From Onchidella celtica (taxonomy: Eukaryota; Mollusca; Gastropoda; Systellommatophora; Onchidiidae), in assembly GCA_963931925.1 (NCBI GenBank), contig OZ007569.1, forward strand, positions 4,668,507-4,732,506: a DNA stretch of 64,000 nt. Direction: 5' to 3'. Shown in pieces: positions 44,530-57,309 of the stretch. Under the pieces are notes generated by a model. The model worked only from the letters and a program-made list of their open reading frames with translations. It was not told the DNA's origin and ran no database searches. Positions within the stretch are counted from its first letter, which is position 1. Each line of letters begins with the position of its first letter. A program made the position numbers and the translations under genes.

Positions 44530-44640
44530 TATGTATGTATGTATGTATGTATTTATGTATTTATGTATTCTTGTATGTATTTATTTATTTATTGATTTAT
44601 TTATGTGTGTATTTATGTATGTATTTATGTATTTTAATTT
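44530..44640. repeat. Degenerate (TATG/TTTA)n tail array
   Basis: TATG units decay into TTTATG and TTTATT variants. It is the right edge of the TATG island. Confidence 0.88.
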
Positions 44641-44793
44641 CTGAATCCATTCAATGAACAGGAATAGATTAAGGAAGCAATCTGGAGCATATTACCATGA
44701 GCAGGGCATGCAGTAAAGAAGGAAAAATGTGCCATAACCATGCTGTTTCAAATCCTAAAAATTACTCAGATTGATTCTTGACTGGGCAATATC

Positions 44794-45158
44794 CACAGAC
44801 TAATAAAATACCCAGACTGGATGGTCCCATTGTGTGACGTCACAAAACAGCAAAAGGTCATGAACCATCCGCCATTTTAGGTTTACAGTAGCGACCGGCA
44901 CTTCAGCATAGCTACAATTTTGAATGATACCATTTTGACGCGCCTACTGAACGCGGAAATTTGGTTCCGCACCAAGAAATTAATACATGTACAACCAATC
45001 TTGACAAATAAAAAGAAATTTCTACTGCAGATAGAACTAGAATGGGAATTTCCCGAGTGGCGGCCATGTTGGTTATGCGATCGCCGCTCGGGAAATTCCG
45101 TAAAAAACGACACAGCCCGAAGCTGGTGTTTCCAGTCTGGTTAATTTATTAGTCTGTG
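44794..45158. mobile_element. MITE M1 copy 6 (365 bp, reverse)
   Basis: Complete ends (CACAGACTAATAAAATACCC and TTTATTAGTCTGTG) with 8-bp flanks GCAATATC (44786-44793) and GCACTATC (45159-45166), one mismatch. It contains the full hairpin around GGGAATTTCCC/GGGAAATTCC and the TGTGACGTCACA palindrome. Confidence 0.9.
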
Positions 45159-45249
45159 GCACTATCTGAGTAGATTAGTAAACCTGAACACATCTATTCT
45201 AGGGTCAGATGACAAGCTTTCCAATTTATCCCAGTTTTGAGGACGTATT

Positions 45250-45600
45250 GGAAAAACGGGGAGAGCCAGAGAGACAAACAGACAGACAGACAGAGACAAG
45301 ATGACACAAAGAGAAACAGAGAAAATACAGACACACACACAGAAAGACAGAGAGACGCAAAGACAGAGAGAGACAGACACAGAAAAAGTAGTGAGAGAGA
45401 GAGAAAGACTCATGCTGTTATGAATGGCCCCACAACTTCCTGTGCCATGCAGGAAAAGAGACTGACACAGAAAAAGAGAGACAGACAGACAGACATAGAA
45501 ACAGAGAGAGAGAGAGAGAGTCAGAGAGTGAGAGAGAGAGTCAGAGAGTGGGGGAGAGAGAGAGAGAGAGAGAGTGAGTGAGAGAAAGACTCATGCTGTA
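45250..45600. repeat. GA/CAGA low-complexity with duplicated segment
   Basis: Imperfect GA and CAGA repeats. A block around AGAAAGACTCATGCTGT followed by ATGAATGGCCCC occurs at 45400-45436 and again at 45583-45620, so a unit of about 183 bp is duplicated in tandem. Confidence 0.8.
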
Positions 45601-45828
45601 ATGAATGGCCCCCACAACGTACTGTGCAGGAGAACTCGTGCCCTAAGAGAAAGAAAACACCTTTAGCTGTCATAGCCCAAGACTTTGCTCACTCACCTTG
45701 TGATTGCTGACACGGTAGTTTCCCACCCCCACCATCCAATCCAGGCAACTGGCCAATCGCTCTGCCCTCTCCACCTTCTTCTCGTCCTTCCCCTGCCTCC
45801 CTCCTCCCTCCCCCATCGTTTTTCCTGA

Positions 45829-46235
45829 GGAAGTGTATATCCGCACAACATGTTGTATGGATATGGACAGTGCATATCTGTACAACATGTTTACCAAAAG
45901 CGCGTCTGGTGAAGGTTTGCTGAAACAAAACTTGGTATGGTGTTCACGAATTTAAAGTGACAATGGACCTGGGGGCGTAAGGGTCTAATCAGTTTGTATC
46001 AATGGGCCATTGGTGATGGACGTACACTCAAGTATATTATTAGCTCAGATCACGCAATTTCCGAGCAGAAGTCGGATTGTTTTGTTACTAAGCCGATTCA
46101 TATTTTTAAAAACTATGCAAATGAACAAGATCAGTAATATAGTATTCCGGTGTGTGTTCTACGTCATCGAATTGTGTGTGTTGTACTGATATGCACTGTC
46201 CATATCCGTACAAGAATGTACGGATATGCTCTTCC
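45829..46235. mobile_element. MITE M4 copy 1 (about 407 bp)
   Basis: It matches 52274-52687 in reverse orientation over its full length. The ends are inverted (GGAAGTGTATATCCG at the left; GGAAGAGCATATCCG when the right end is reversed), and each end itself contains a palindrome such as ACAACATGTTGT, followed by GGATATGGACAGTGCATATC. Terminal repeats are about 50 bp. No protein is encoded and I find no convincing target duplication. Superfamily is unknown. Confidence 0.75.
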
Positions 46236-47005
46236 TATATATAATTAAGACGGACATATTTTTTCAGTGTTAGATACGGGGAGTTTGTTCTAAGACCAGC
46301 GAGTTATGATGGAGTTCTTGAGGGAGGAGATACAGGGGTGCATGAGGAGATAACAATGAGTGAAAGGAAAGGAATAGAGAAGATATCATCTACACACGTC
46401 AGGCCTGTGAATACGATCGCACACAGTAAATTACAGGCATGGTGCGCCGCAGGGCCATTTAATTACTTTTCTTGTGAAAAAATAAGAAAATGCTGAATAC
46501 TACTGGCCGATTGTTTTTGTAATTTCAGCGGCTTCAGTTTGAAATTGGAAACTAATCGATTTGTGCAGGTAGTCGGCTACAGACAGACATAACAACGCCA
46601 ATACCACTGATGAAAGGACCTCTGATTTCTGAGGTATCGCGAACAGTGAGGTGCAAGATTATTATTATCTAGCATTACAATGAAAAGAATAATATGAAGC
46701 GCTTGGATTACTGCATAAATTAATTCTGATCTTATCTCCGTCTTCCTTTTCATCATCTGTTATTATTGGTTGTTGTTGTTGTTGTTTTACTCGTCTCCTC
46801 AAATTTCTATACTGAATTTCCTTTTTTTTTTTTTTTCATTTCCCTGCCCTTCCTCTTGATATCAAGACCAATCAGTTGTATGCTACTTCATGTTGAAAAA
46901 TAACGGTGGGGATAAGTAATGCTTACATGTAGCTGGGGGTGGGGGGGGGGATTATTATAGGCAATAGGCCAAAACACCAACAAATGGTTAGTTGTGGCCA
47001 AATCC
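46236..47005. other. Non-coding spacer
   Basis: No gene is recognised. A T-run (46811-46828) and a G-run (46934-46949) are present. Confidence 0.45.
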
Positions 47006-47307
47006 CACAGACTAATAAAATACCCAGACTGGATGATCCCATTGTGTGACGTCACAAAACAACGAAAGGTCATGAACCATCCGCCATTTTAGGTTTACGG
47101 TAGCGACGGATGCTTCAGCACCAAGAAATTAATACATGTACAACCAATCTTGACAAACAAAAAGAAATTTCCACTGCAGATAGAACTAGAGTCGGAATTT
47201 CCCTAGCTGCGGCCATGTTGGTTATACGGTCGCCGCTCGGGAAATTCCGTAAAAAACGACACACCCCTAAGCTTGTGTTTCCAGTCTGGTTAATTTATTA
47301 GTTTGTG
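47006..47307. mobile_element. MITE M1 copy 7 (302 bp, reverse, internal deletion)
   Basis: The 8-bp duplication CCAAATCC is perfect (46998-47005 and 47308-47315). About 60 bp of the interior around the GCGCCTACTGAACGC segment is missing, joining TTCAGCA to CCAAGAAATTAAT at 47118. The last base triplet reads TTTGTG instead of TCTGTG. Confidence 0.92.
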
Positions 47308-47316
47308 CCAAATCCC

Positions 47317-47522
47317 GAAAAGGCTATTATGATCACTGCGAAAAAAAAAAGGTATCATGGTGTCAGCTTCCTAAAAGTTACTATCATTATTGCTGCAAAA
47401 AAGTTACAATGCCCAGCTTCGGAAGAGGCTTATATGATTGTTGTACGCAAAATGCTATTGTGGCCAGCTTTTGAAAAGGTTATATTATAGTTATTGCGAC
47501 TAGAAACATTATTGCGGCCAAC
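47317..47522. repeat. Degenerate tandem repeat, four units of about 50 bp
   Basis: Four successive blocks share the pattern AAGG(C/T)TAT, an AT-rich part with ATTGC, an A-run, and an ending near GGCCAGCTT. Units are about 55, 50, 50 and 50 bp and strongly diverged. Confidence 0.6.
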
Positions 47523-49930
47523 AAACAAACTGCACCTTAATCCAGCTGCACACATCATTCTTTTCGAGAAATGCAGTGTTCAAACTTAACCTAATTTGGC
47601 CAGTCAAACTCAAAGAACAAGCACCGCTTTTATGCGTTGAAATTTGGTGCCCTCGTCCCATCGAGGCACCGTCACTTGGCTCTTTCTTAACCAAAAGAAC
47701 TCTGTAATGTTTTTGTTGATACCAGTTACTTCACCTTCGACATAAGTTACACTGTATCTCACTGAGAACAATGCCTGTGAACATGACCTGGATTGACCTG
47801 CTCGTGATCGATTTCTGCCTGGCACGTGATCGTGTAAACGTGATCTCATCAGGTTTTGTTTTTGTCCTATAAAAGATTAGAATATCAGATCTACTTTGAA
47901 TCCAATGCTTTCAGATCAATGGCAAGTTCTAACACATTTTGATCGCGGTATGGCCTTTCAGATTGAGCAAGACACAGTGGGGGCATTCTGATCTGGTTCA
48001 TCGCCGACCAAGAAAAATGTCGTAAAAATCTATTTTTAAAAAAAACTGCTTCCTCCTTGTAGTATACAGAAGAGTCATTTATTTCCAACTGATTTTCTAA
48101 AGATCAGCACTTTTCAGACAAAGCAAAAAGCTGTTTTATAACAAGTTCTTTATACTCTCCGAAAGGATAATTGAGATTCACTGCTATAATTAATCAAGCT
48201 AGATAATACATAATTTGATTATGCTTTCTTAAGAAATATACTTCTTACTTAAGTGCATGCTCACAGCCCGGAAACTGACGTGGATTGAATCATTTTTGCA
48301 ATTTCGTCACATTGAATATCATAAAGTCAAGTCGTTTAGCGGTTACCCTTACATACAAACAGAATATTCTTGCTTGATTTCAAGAAATGATGACATTTAC
48401 CTGGAGAGATATCTGAAGTGGGATTATTTGGATGGGATTTGTAATGACGTGGTTGGTAAAAAAAAAAAAAAAAAACTTTAAAATATGCTTTTCGCAGGTA
48501 AACTTGAATACAGACAAAAAAAAAAAATGATTGTCCTTCAAATTCCAAAGGGTTAAGAACCTTAACTTGGTGCAATGTAATACGGGCATACCCTGGTTAA
48601 ACTTTACAACCCGCTAAGCGTCTGTCGTTAATATAGATATTTTCCTTTCTTTAGACTCACGGACCAAAATATTTCTCCCTTACTGGAACGTATACATTCA
48701 TACTTCTTGGTACTCATAGACGTAGGCCTGTCTTAATGTGATAACACTTGCAGTTTTGACGTAATATCTAATTGTTACTGTATTAAAGGTTGGGTATTAC
48801 TGCTGTTAAGTTGCTTTCGCTTTTTTTTTTGGTTTGTTTCAGCCATTGATAACTATCAAAATGGTGGATTTTGACAAGGTAAAATACGATTTGACAGCAC
48901 TACTCGACAGGGCTTCTGTTGTGTTTTGTCTTCGTAGTGATGTTGATAGATATCAATACCTGATCCAATTTTTTTTTACAACATCCTTGAACGCGCTCTG
49001 GCTTTGTCTGTTCCGCGCATCCCTCAAGTCAGGTCTCCCCACCCCATCCCCCCACTCCCCCCCCCCTCTCCTCCCACACACTGTTTTCTTTGCCTTGTTT
49101 ATTTCTGCGGCCTTTGCCATCCCCATTTCCCCCACCCCCTCCCTTTCCTGCGTGTTTGCATTTCGGCAAAGGTTAGAATGAACGCGCATCACATAACGGG
49201 GAGAGTACCTTGTGCTCTCCTTCACCTGGTCCATTGCGAAATCCGTGGCATCTCTCCAGGTTTTTCCCCCTCTGCTGTGGTTTGTTTGCCGTAAGCACCC
49301 TGAAGAGTGGGGTAAGTACAATTATTTTCTCGCATCAATTCTAGCACGGAACGGTGGCAAACCCGAATTCAAACATTTCACGAATCATTATACGGTAATG
49401 AGATGTATCAGGATGTGCCTGTTAGGTGTTTTCTTTATGGAAGAAATCACATTTATTTTGCGGCTAATCTTACGAAGTTGTACAGCTTTTTTCTCCCCTC
49501 GGGTCTAGGTCATGGTAAATTCTAACTATGCAGGTCGTTATTTACAGCAGAATTATTGTGACATAAGCTGGCCGTACAAAAAAACGACAAATGACAAAGA
49601 GTTTATTATCTGAGGGAGAATATTTGTTTGGAATTTTCGTGCTTCCTTCTCGAGGGGAAACTTTGTTGGTATCTCTTTATATGAGGAAATCTGCACATCG
49701 GTGAAAGACAAATTGCCGCCTTGTGAGGGAAATGATGGCATTTTTAGTTTGTTATCCGCAGATCTTTTCCTTAGAGGGATTGATGATAGTAATAATTATT
49801 ATTTATAGAGTGAACAGTCCTTTAACTGATATTTTTGTAAAACACGGAAAAACTGAAATGTTGCAGCAGGGCCTGGAACAATAATAAAATAATTATGGAA
49901 AAAAAAAAATAACCAAACTCATTTGCAATT
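47523..49930. other. Non-coding DNA, 2.4 kb
   Basis: No gene or repeat family is recognised. A-runs occur at 48460-48475 and 48518-48529 and a C-rich stretch at 49037-49075. This is one of the longest apparently unique stretches. Confidence 0.45.
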
Positions 49931-50333
49931 TGTGAGTGTGCATGAGAAAACCAGGCTTAAGTCGGCAACATGACATTTTGAGTTCTGTACACATATTAAA
50001 AGACAAGACATTTCTGATAAATTGAAGTCCGTGACCCCCTTAAAACAACATTTTGAGAAAACGGCATTTAATCCTATAAGTGGCAATAGCTAATTGACCC
50101 ATTAATATTGGAGTGATTGCTGTTAGGAGACCGTAGACTAATTACAAAGCCTTTATTGAGATCATAGTGAGTAGTGTTCACTGCTCATCTACAGTTTACC
50201 CTGTAACATGCCACGGTCCCCTAAACAACAGCCAAGTTGGAAGTTTGTGACGGACCCATAATTTCACTTCAAAGCCGTTTTTCTCAAAATCAGCTCTTTC
50301 GACATATTGTGGGTTTTCTCATGCACACTCACA
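49931..50333. mobile_element. MITE M3 copy 2, intact (403 bp)
   Basis: The ends are inverted repeats of about 20-45 bp, beginning TGTGAGTGTGCATGAGAAAA and ending TTCTCATGCACACTCACA. The complete interior matches the broken copy at 13134-16870 in reverse. Within the element, an ACTTCAA...CTCAAAAT-type motif recurs near both ends. No coding sequence is present and no clear target duplication was found. Confidence 0.8.
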
Positions 50334-51186
50334 TATGTTAAAGAGTTACTTTCTTGCTTGTTTCTAATGCGGGACTTTGAAATACATTTTTTTTTTTTTT
50401 TGGCCACATTTTAGTTCCTTTATGAAACTTATTTGGTAGAATGTCACTTGAAAATATTTTTCTTTCTCTCAATCAGTCATGAATCCACTCATTGAGCAGA
50501 ATCAAGGATCATTTTTAAAAAAGCACATACGATTGTAACAATAACTACTGTGGAAGTAATTGCCATGATAAATTTGCACTGTATTTTACAATTGTCACAA
50601 CTTCACCGCCACTACATATGCCAGATTGAATAACCTGCTACTATTCGTTCTGCAAATTAATGCCATGCCAGAATTTTCGTATTCAGAGTTGCTTCCGGGC
50701 TGCTAAAACGCCAAACAGATGAAAAAGATTATCTAAATTCTTCTCATTAGGACGGTGATTTTGGAATCCTTTTATCATCTCGACCAGGCGGCTTTTCGAT
50801 ATAGCCAGGTTCAACTTACAGTGTCTAAGAAATTAATTGATCAAACAAAAGGGCATTAAGTTTGATTCTTTAGAACTAATTACAGAGCAAGCTTAAAAAG
50901 ACGAATGAGCGGTAGAATAACAAAGAAAAAGAGTGGAAAGTAACAAGGAGCGGAAGAAAGAAACGAAAACAAAACAAGGAAAAACAACAGATTAATGGAG
51001 AGGAAACTCAGAAAAGTACAGAAATGATTTGCCACAAAATGAAAAGGTAAGCAATTATAACTGACAGGTAGGCTTTACAAACAGGCTGTGTAAGTGCAGG
51101 GTTGGTTTTGGTTTTTTTTTGGGGGGGGGGTGGAGGGGGGGAACATGCAGTCACCTACACAATGCGGCATCTTCAACTGTAATGGC
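50334..51186. other. Non-coding spacer
   Basis: No gene is recognised; a T-run (50388-50402) and a G-run (51120-51140) only. Confidence 0.45.
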
Positions 51187-51290
51187 AGATTTTTGTATTT
51201 GTATTTGTATTTGTATAACTCTTCAACCCCATTTGGGAAATTTGCCTTTGTGCCATTGCCACCCAGTTACAATTGGAGCAGGCACTTAAT
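51187..51290 (-). mobile_element. SINE 3'-end fragment
   Basis: On the minus strand this is the last 100 bp of the tRNA-derived SINE, ending in ATACAAATACAAATACAAA. It breaks off at GAGCAGGCAC-equivalent sequence, so it is 5'-truncated. It lies 277 bp from the fuller copy that follows, in the same orientation. Confidence 0.75.
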
Positions 51291-51566
51291 GGCAGATGAC
51301 CCCCCCGTGGTTTGAAAATGGCGCTCTTGGTATGGGTACGGTGTCTACACTACAGAACAACCACTGAATATTTTCCATGGAAAAAAAATAACTAGTTAAA
51401 TTCTTACAAAAGAAACCCATCACTGACCTCCCAGTGGAGACGTCTTTGGTCTGTTGGTAACGCAACTGAATAGCACCACCTACGCCATTTTGCCAGCAAT
51501 GTAATGGCGATTCTTCAAAATGCAAACAGATCCAGAGGACCCCTTCACTACTTTGAGAAGAGACAA

Positions 51567-52043
51567 AATTGTATTTGTATTTGTATTTGTATAACTCTTT
51601 AATGCCATTTGGGAAATTTGCCTTTGTGCCATTGCAGCCCAGTTATAACTGGAGCAGGCACGTCGTCGCCACAGTGCAGCGCCGGTCGGTGGGGGGGGGG
51701 GGGCGGTTGTTGTTTTTTTAGGGGGGGGATGAGGGAGGAGGGGGAGGGAGTGGTAGGGATGAATTCTATTTAATTTTGCCCGGGCAGCGGCCTGCTCGGT
51801 CTGCTCTTTTCGATTTCCAACTGCCAAGGTATCTTTAACGAGCGCAACGTGCACACGGGCCCTCCGAATTTTTTCGTCCTTATCCGAGAAGACTAGGTAC
51901 TCGATCCTACCCCCAATAGGATCAGGGACACGAAAATATGAGAAAAATCCCAAACTTCCAACATGCCTGCACCGGCCGGGTTCAAAACCCGGGTACCCTT
52001 GGCATGAGAGGCGAGCACCTTGCCTCTAGGCCACCTTGTCCTC
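51567..52043 (-). mobile_element. tRNA-derived SINE, full-length copy
   Basis: This is the most complete copy. On the minus strand the A box is TGGCCTAGAGG at about 52033-52023, the B box is GGTTTTGAACC at about 51988, the body runs through a C-rich strand (G-run on plus, 51690-51730), and the tail is ATACAAATACAAATACAAT near 51567-51590. Length is about 475 bp. The G/T-rich internal segment is expanded relative to the 2203-2648 copy. Confidence 0.85.
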
Positions 52044-52207
52044 GAACAAATCCGTCATTTTTTTTAATGTGTCAAAAGAAGACAGAAAAACCTTTTTTGT
52101 TTGTTTTTAGTTTTTGTTTTGCAAAATCTGACATTGGGAACAACAGACAAAAATTTAATAACGTTTTTAAAAAATGAATGAAAATGAGATTAAAATGTAA
52201 TACATGT

Positions 52208-52270
52208 ATAATGCATTGTAGCATTTTTTACAAATCCGCTTATAGGGAAAGACAATAATAATGTAAAAGA
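52208..52270. repeat. 62-bp direct repeat, left arm
   Basis: The sequence starting ATAATGCATTGTAGCATTTT recurs at 52688-52750 with a few changes. The two arms exactly bracket MITE M4 copy 2. Confidence 0.8.
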
Positions 52271-52273
52271 AAT

Positions 52274-52687
52274 GGAAACGCATATCCGTACAATATGTTG
52301 TACAATTCGATGACGTAGAACACGACATTGTTAATTTGCATAGTTTTTAAAAATATGAATCGGCTTAGTAGCAAAACAATCCGACTTCTGCTCGGAGATT
52401 GCATGATCTGCGCTAATATACTTGAGTGTATGTCGATCACCAATGGCTACCCCAACCCCTTTTCGCCTGATTAGTCAATCTGACTACCGCCCATTGATAC
52501 AAACTGACTAGACCCTCACGCCCCCAGGTCCACCTGACAATTCCATGTGTTGTCACTTTATTAATTCGTGAACACCATACCAAGTTTTGTTTCAGCAAAC
52601 CTTCACCAGTCGCGCTTTTTGGTAAACACGTTGTATGGATATGCACTGTCCATATCCATACAACATGTTGTACGAATATACACTTCC
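52274..52687. mobile_element. MITE M4 copy 2 (about 414 bp)
   Basis: Reverse-orientation relative of 45829-46235, with GGAAACGCATATCCG at the left and, in reverse, GGAAGTGTATATTCG at the right. The palindrome ACAACATGTTGT is present near the right end. It lies between two 62-bp direct repeats. Confidence 0.75.
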
Positions 52688-52750
52688 ATAATGCATTGTA
52701 GCATTTTTGACAAATCGGCTTATATGGAAAGACAACACATGTAAAAAAAA
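52688..52750. repeat. 62-bp direct repeat, right arm
   Basis: It matches 52208-52270. Such a long flanking repeat is too large for an ordinary target duplication and suggests local tandem duplication or part of a larger unrecognised element. Confidence 0.8.
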
Positions 52751-52999
52751 AAATTCAACGACGTCTTAAAAGCGCCGAAGTGTCTGTTTCCAGGTGCCAG
52801 AACTGTACGTCTCCCACCGTAACACATCAGATCATGTGCAAAGCCAAGCGGATTACACTGAATTAAAGGCGTGAGGTAGTTTTGTACTATCAACAATGCA
52901 GGAACAAGACACGACGCAAGGTGGAGTCATTTATTGTGCGAACGTAAACTTTTTTGTCGTTAAGCGGACAATTTCGTATTTTGAAGACATGCGATAACT

Positions 53000-53000
<1 letters not shown>

Positions 53001-53091
<91 letters not shown>

Positions 53092-53110
53092 CCTGTCTGT
53101 CTGTTTTCTT

Positions 53111-53197
<87 letters not shown>

Positions 53198-53210
53198 GTC
53201 TGTCTGTCTT

Positions 53211-53297
<87 letters not shown>

Positions 53298-53306
53298 GTC
53301 TTTCTG

Positions 53307-53367
<61 letters not shown>

Positions 53368-53386
53368 ATATCTATCTGTCTATCTA

Positions 53387-53418
<32 letters not shown>

Positions 53419-53422
53419 TCTA

Positions 53423-53457
<35 letters not shown>

Positions 53458-53498
53458 GTCTATCTATCTGTCTATCTACCTGTCTGTCTGTCTGTCTT

Positions 53499-53567
<69 letters not shown>

Positions 53568-53595
53568 TATATCTATCTATCTATCTATCTATCTA

Positions 53596-53635
<40 letters not shown>

Positions 53636-53707
53636 TCTGTCTGTCTATCTATCTGTCTGTCTGTCTGTCTTTCTGTCTATCTATCTATCTATCTGTCTAT
53701 CTATCTA

Positions 53708-53748
<41 letters not shown>
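53001..53748. repeat. Imperfect (ATCT)n array, about 750 bp
   Basis: ATCT repeats with frequent GTCT and TTCT variant blocks and one frame break near 53566. The Tyr-Leu-Ser-Ile open frame across it is an artefact. Confidence 0.95.
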
Positions 53749-53814
53749 GCTCTTGTCCTTCCTGCCTCTGTCATGTCTTCTTTACCACCACATACTGAAA
53801 TTTTCTATCCATTC

Positions 53815-53945
53815 ATCAACCCATCCATCCATCCGTCCAACCACCCATCCATCCATCCATCCACCGATCGATGCATCCATCCACTCATCCATCCATCCTT
53901 TCATCCACCCATCCATCCATCCATCTATCCATCCATCTATCCATA
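53815..53945. repeat. (ATCC)n imperfect array
   Basis: ATCC repeats with ACCC, GTCC and ATCG variants, next to but distinct from the ATCT array. Confidence 0.88.
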
Positions 53946-54534
53946 TACCTTGCATTCTCTAGAATGTCTCAGCGAGCCAGGTAAAACAATACCAGTTACA
54001 TCAGAGACAGAGCGTGGGTGGGTAGGTGGGGATAGAAGAGATTGCTCAATCACTTTTACCTCATTATCCTCTCTCCAGTACAAAAACACAATAACAACAC
54101 ATGACAAACGATAGAAAGGAAACCTCAGGTATCCGTGCAACAACGTGATATTTCCACTGATAAATTAACTTATCATGTTACCCACTAGATAACTCTGCTT
54201 TGTTTATGTAATGCAAATTCTGACCGATTGAATTCCTACGTTTAGACGGGCGGTTCGCATTTCCAAGGATGTTACATAAGTTAGTTTTAGAGGCAGCTGG
54301 AGCTGGCATGTTTATCTTCAAGCCGTAGGAAGAAAGTTATGAAGAAAATTATGTTAAGTTTTACGGTAAACCTTGATGTGAGATGGAAATGAGGATAGGT
54401 AGAGACGGTTTGTCGTGGCTGTTCAAAGTAAGGTTGTTGTTGAAGTTGAAGTAGCAGTATGAGTACTATGAGTTGCTGTTGTAGTGGAAGTTGTGGTCCT
54501 GGTTATTATAACGGTTGCTACAGTCGTTAACAGT
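53946..54534. other. Non-coding spacer
   Basis: No gene is recognised. Several GTTGAAGTAGCAGT-like short repeats flank the following CTTT tract at 54430-54480 and 54960-54990. Confidence 0.45.
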
Positions 54535-54893
54535 CTTTCTTTCGTTCTTTCGTTCTTTCGTTCTATTTCTTTCTCTCTCTCTTTGCTTTTTCTTTCTCTC
54601 TGTGTTCTTTCTTTCTATAACTTTCTTTCCCTCTTTCTTTTTCTTTTTCTTTGTTTGTTTCCTTCTTTCTCCTTCTTTCTTGCTTTCTTTCTTTTATTCT
54701 TTCTCTTTCTTTCCCTTTCTTTCTTTCTTTCTATCTTTCTCTATCTTTCTCTTTCTTTCTGTGTTTCCCTTTCTTTCTTTCTTTCTTTTGTTCTTTCTTT
54801 CTTTTTTTTAGTCTCTATTTCTCTCTTTCTTTCTCTTTCCTTCTTTCTTTCTTCCCTATTTTTCTTTCTTTCTGTCTGTCTTTCTTCCTTACA
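54535..54893. repeat. (CTTT)n polypyrimidine tract, about 360 bp
   Basis: Nearly pure C/T on the plus strand, made of CTTT units with CTCT and CTTTTT variants. Phe/Leu/Ser open frames are artefacts. Confidence 0.92.
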
Positions 54894-56078
<1,185 letters not shown>

Positions 56079-57002
56079 AATATATACGAGCGTACTCACG
56101 TACAAAAAGACACAAACCTATATTTATCTACACCCAAGGGATAATAAAAACATGTTTATGAAAACCCAAAGGTATTGATAAGATATTGTCAAAAGAGCCT
56201 TTTTCTTGAGCGGAGGCCAAGATGGGCGGTGCTAATATTCCATTGCCAGGTAAGTAAGGTGCCGTGAGAAAAAGACCTGTTACTCTGCCAAACAGCTCAC
56301 TCAATCTGATACAGTTACGCTGTTACAGATGTACACTAATACAGCCACTACACTTAGGGCACCCATCATTCTCTATTATAATAAAAAAGGTTCTTCGACA
56401 AATGTCAGTATGTGTCCAAACTGGAAACGTGTCACTTAATCAATTCACCCAACCCGTTATCAGAAGCTCAGGGTATCTCAGACCGATGAAAACAGAGATA
56501 AGATGCCGGATTCTCTGATGATGACAAATGATTAAAGAAATGATCTCGACATACTGACGTCTTTTAATGAAACTCTTTATAAGTTCATTGACAGAGGGTT
56601 GTTTGTAAGTGCTCAAGAGATAATGACTTATATCTTCTTTCCTCACACTATAATTCTTTCTCCATATCTTCCAGTGCTTTCCAAAACCCGTGTCAGTCTG
56701 AATGTCAGTAAAATATAATTGGGAGCTAGTTGTTAGGGGAATTCTTAATGAAGATTAAAATTATGGGGGTGAGGGGGGGGGGGTGTTAAAGTAAGGAGAA
56801 ATAGAAAGATAACTATGAGATGTACAGGAAAAAGAGAGAAATAAGATACTTCAATGTTATGGAAAAAGGAAGTATATGCCCAAAACAAAAATTTACAGAA
56901 TGCTCAAAAACATTTGGTGCTGAGCTCCAATTTCATGCTTTGTTTAATTTCCATTTCCTGATGACCAGGAGAAACCATCGATCACACATAAGAAGGACAC
57001 GG
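56079..57002. other. Non-coding spacer
   Basis: No gene is recognised; a G-run at 56774-56784. Confidence 0.45.
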
Positions 57003-57118
57003 GTAATAATAACAATAATAATAATGATAATGATGATAATGATGATAATAATAATAAGTGCATTTATATTGGGAGCATTTTTGGACGGCTCAAGGCGCTT
57101 TACATGAAGGAAAACAAA
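57003..57118 (-). mobile_element. LINE 3'-end relic with ATT-type tail
   Basis: An AAT/GAT-repeat stretch (57003-57056) is followed by TGCATTTATATTGGGAGC and AAGGCGCTTTACATG. This is the reverse of the GGCGC...TATATAAAT 3' end plus ATT tail seen in the L2-like LINE at 13306. Only the 3' UTR remains. Confidence 0.6.
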
Positions 57119-57309
57119 TTAATGATCATCCACTCTCATACACGCATACATGCATACACACACATAACTACACACACGCACGATCGGATGTAAACGCACA
57201 AAGACACAACACACACACACAATATACTAAACACGGCACAAAATTCCACCAAAATTCGAAAAACGCTTTAAGTAGGTTAGTTTTTAAACTATTGTGTAAA
57301 CTGGGGAGG

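Noticed and set aside
52954..54114. 386-codon frame over the second ATCT array
   Set aside because: Same reason; the non-repeat ends show no recognisable domain.
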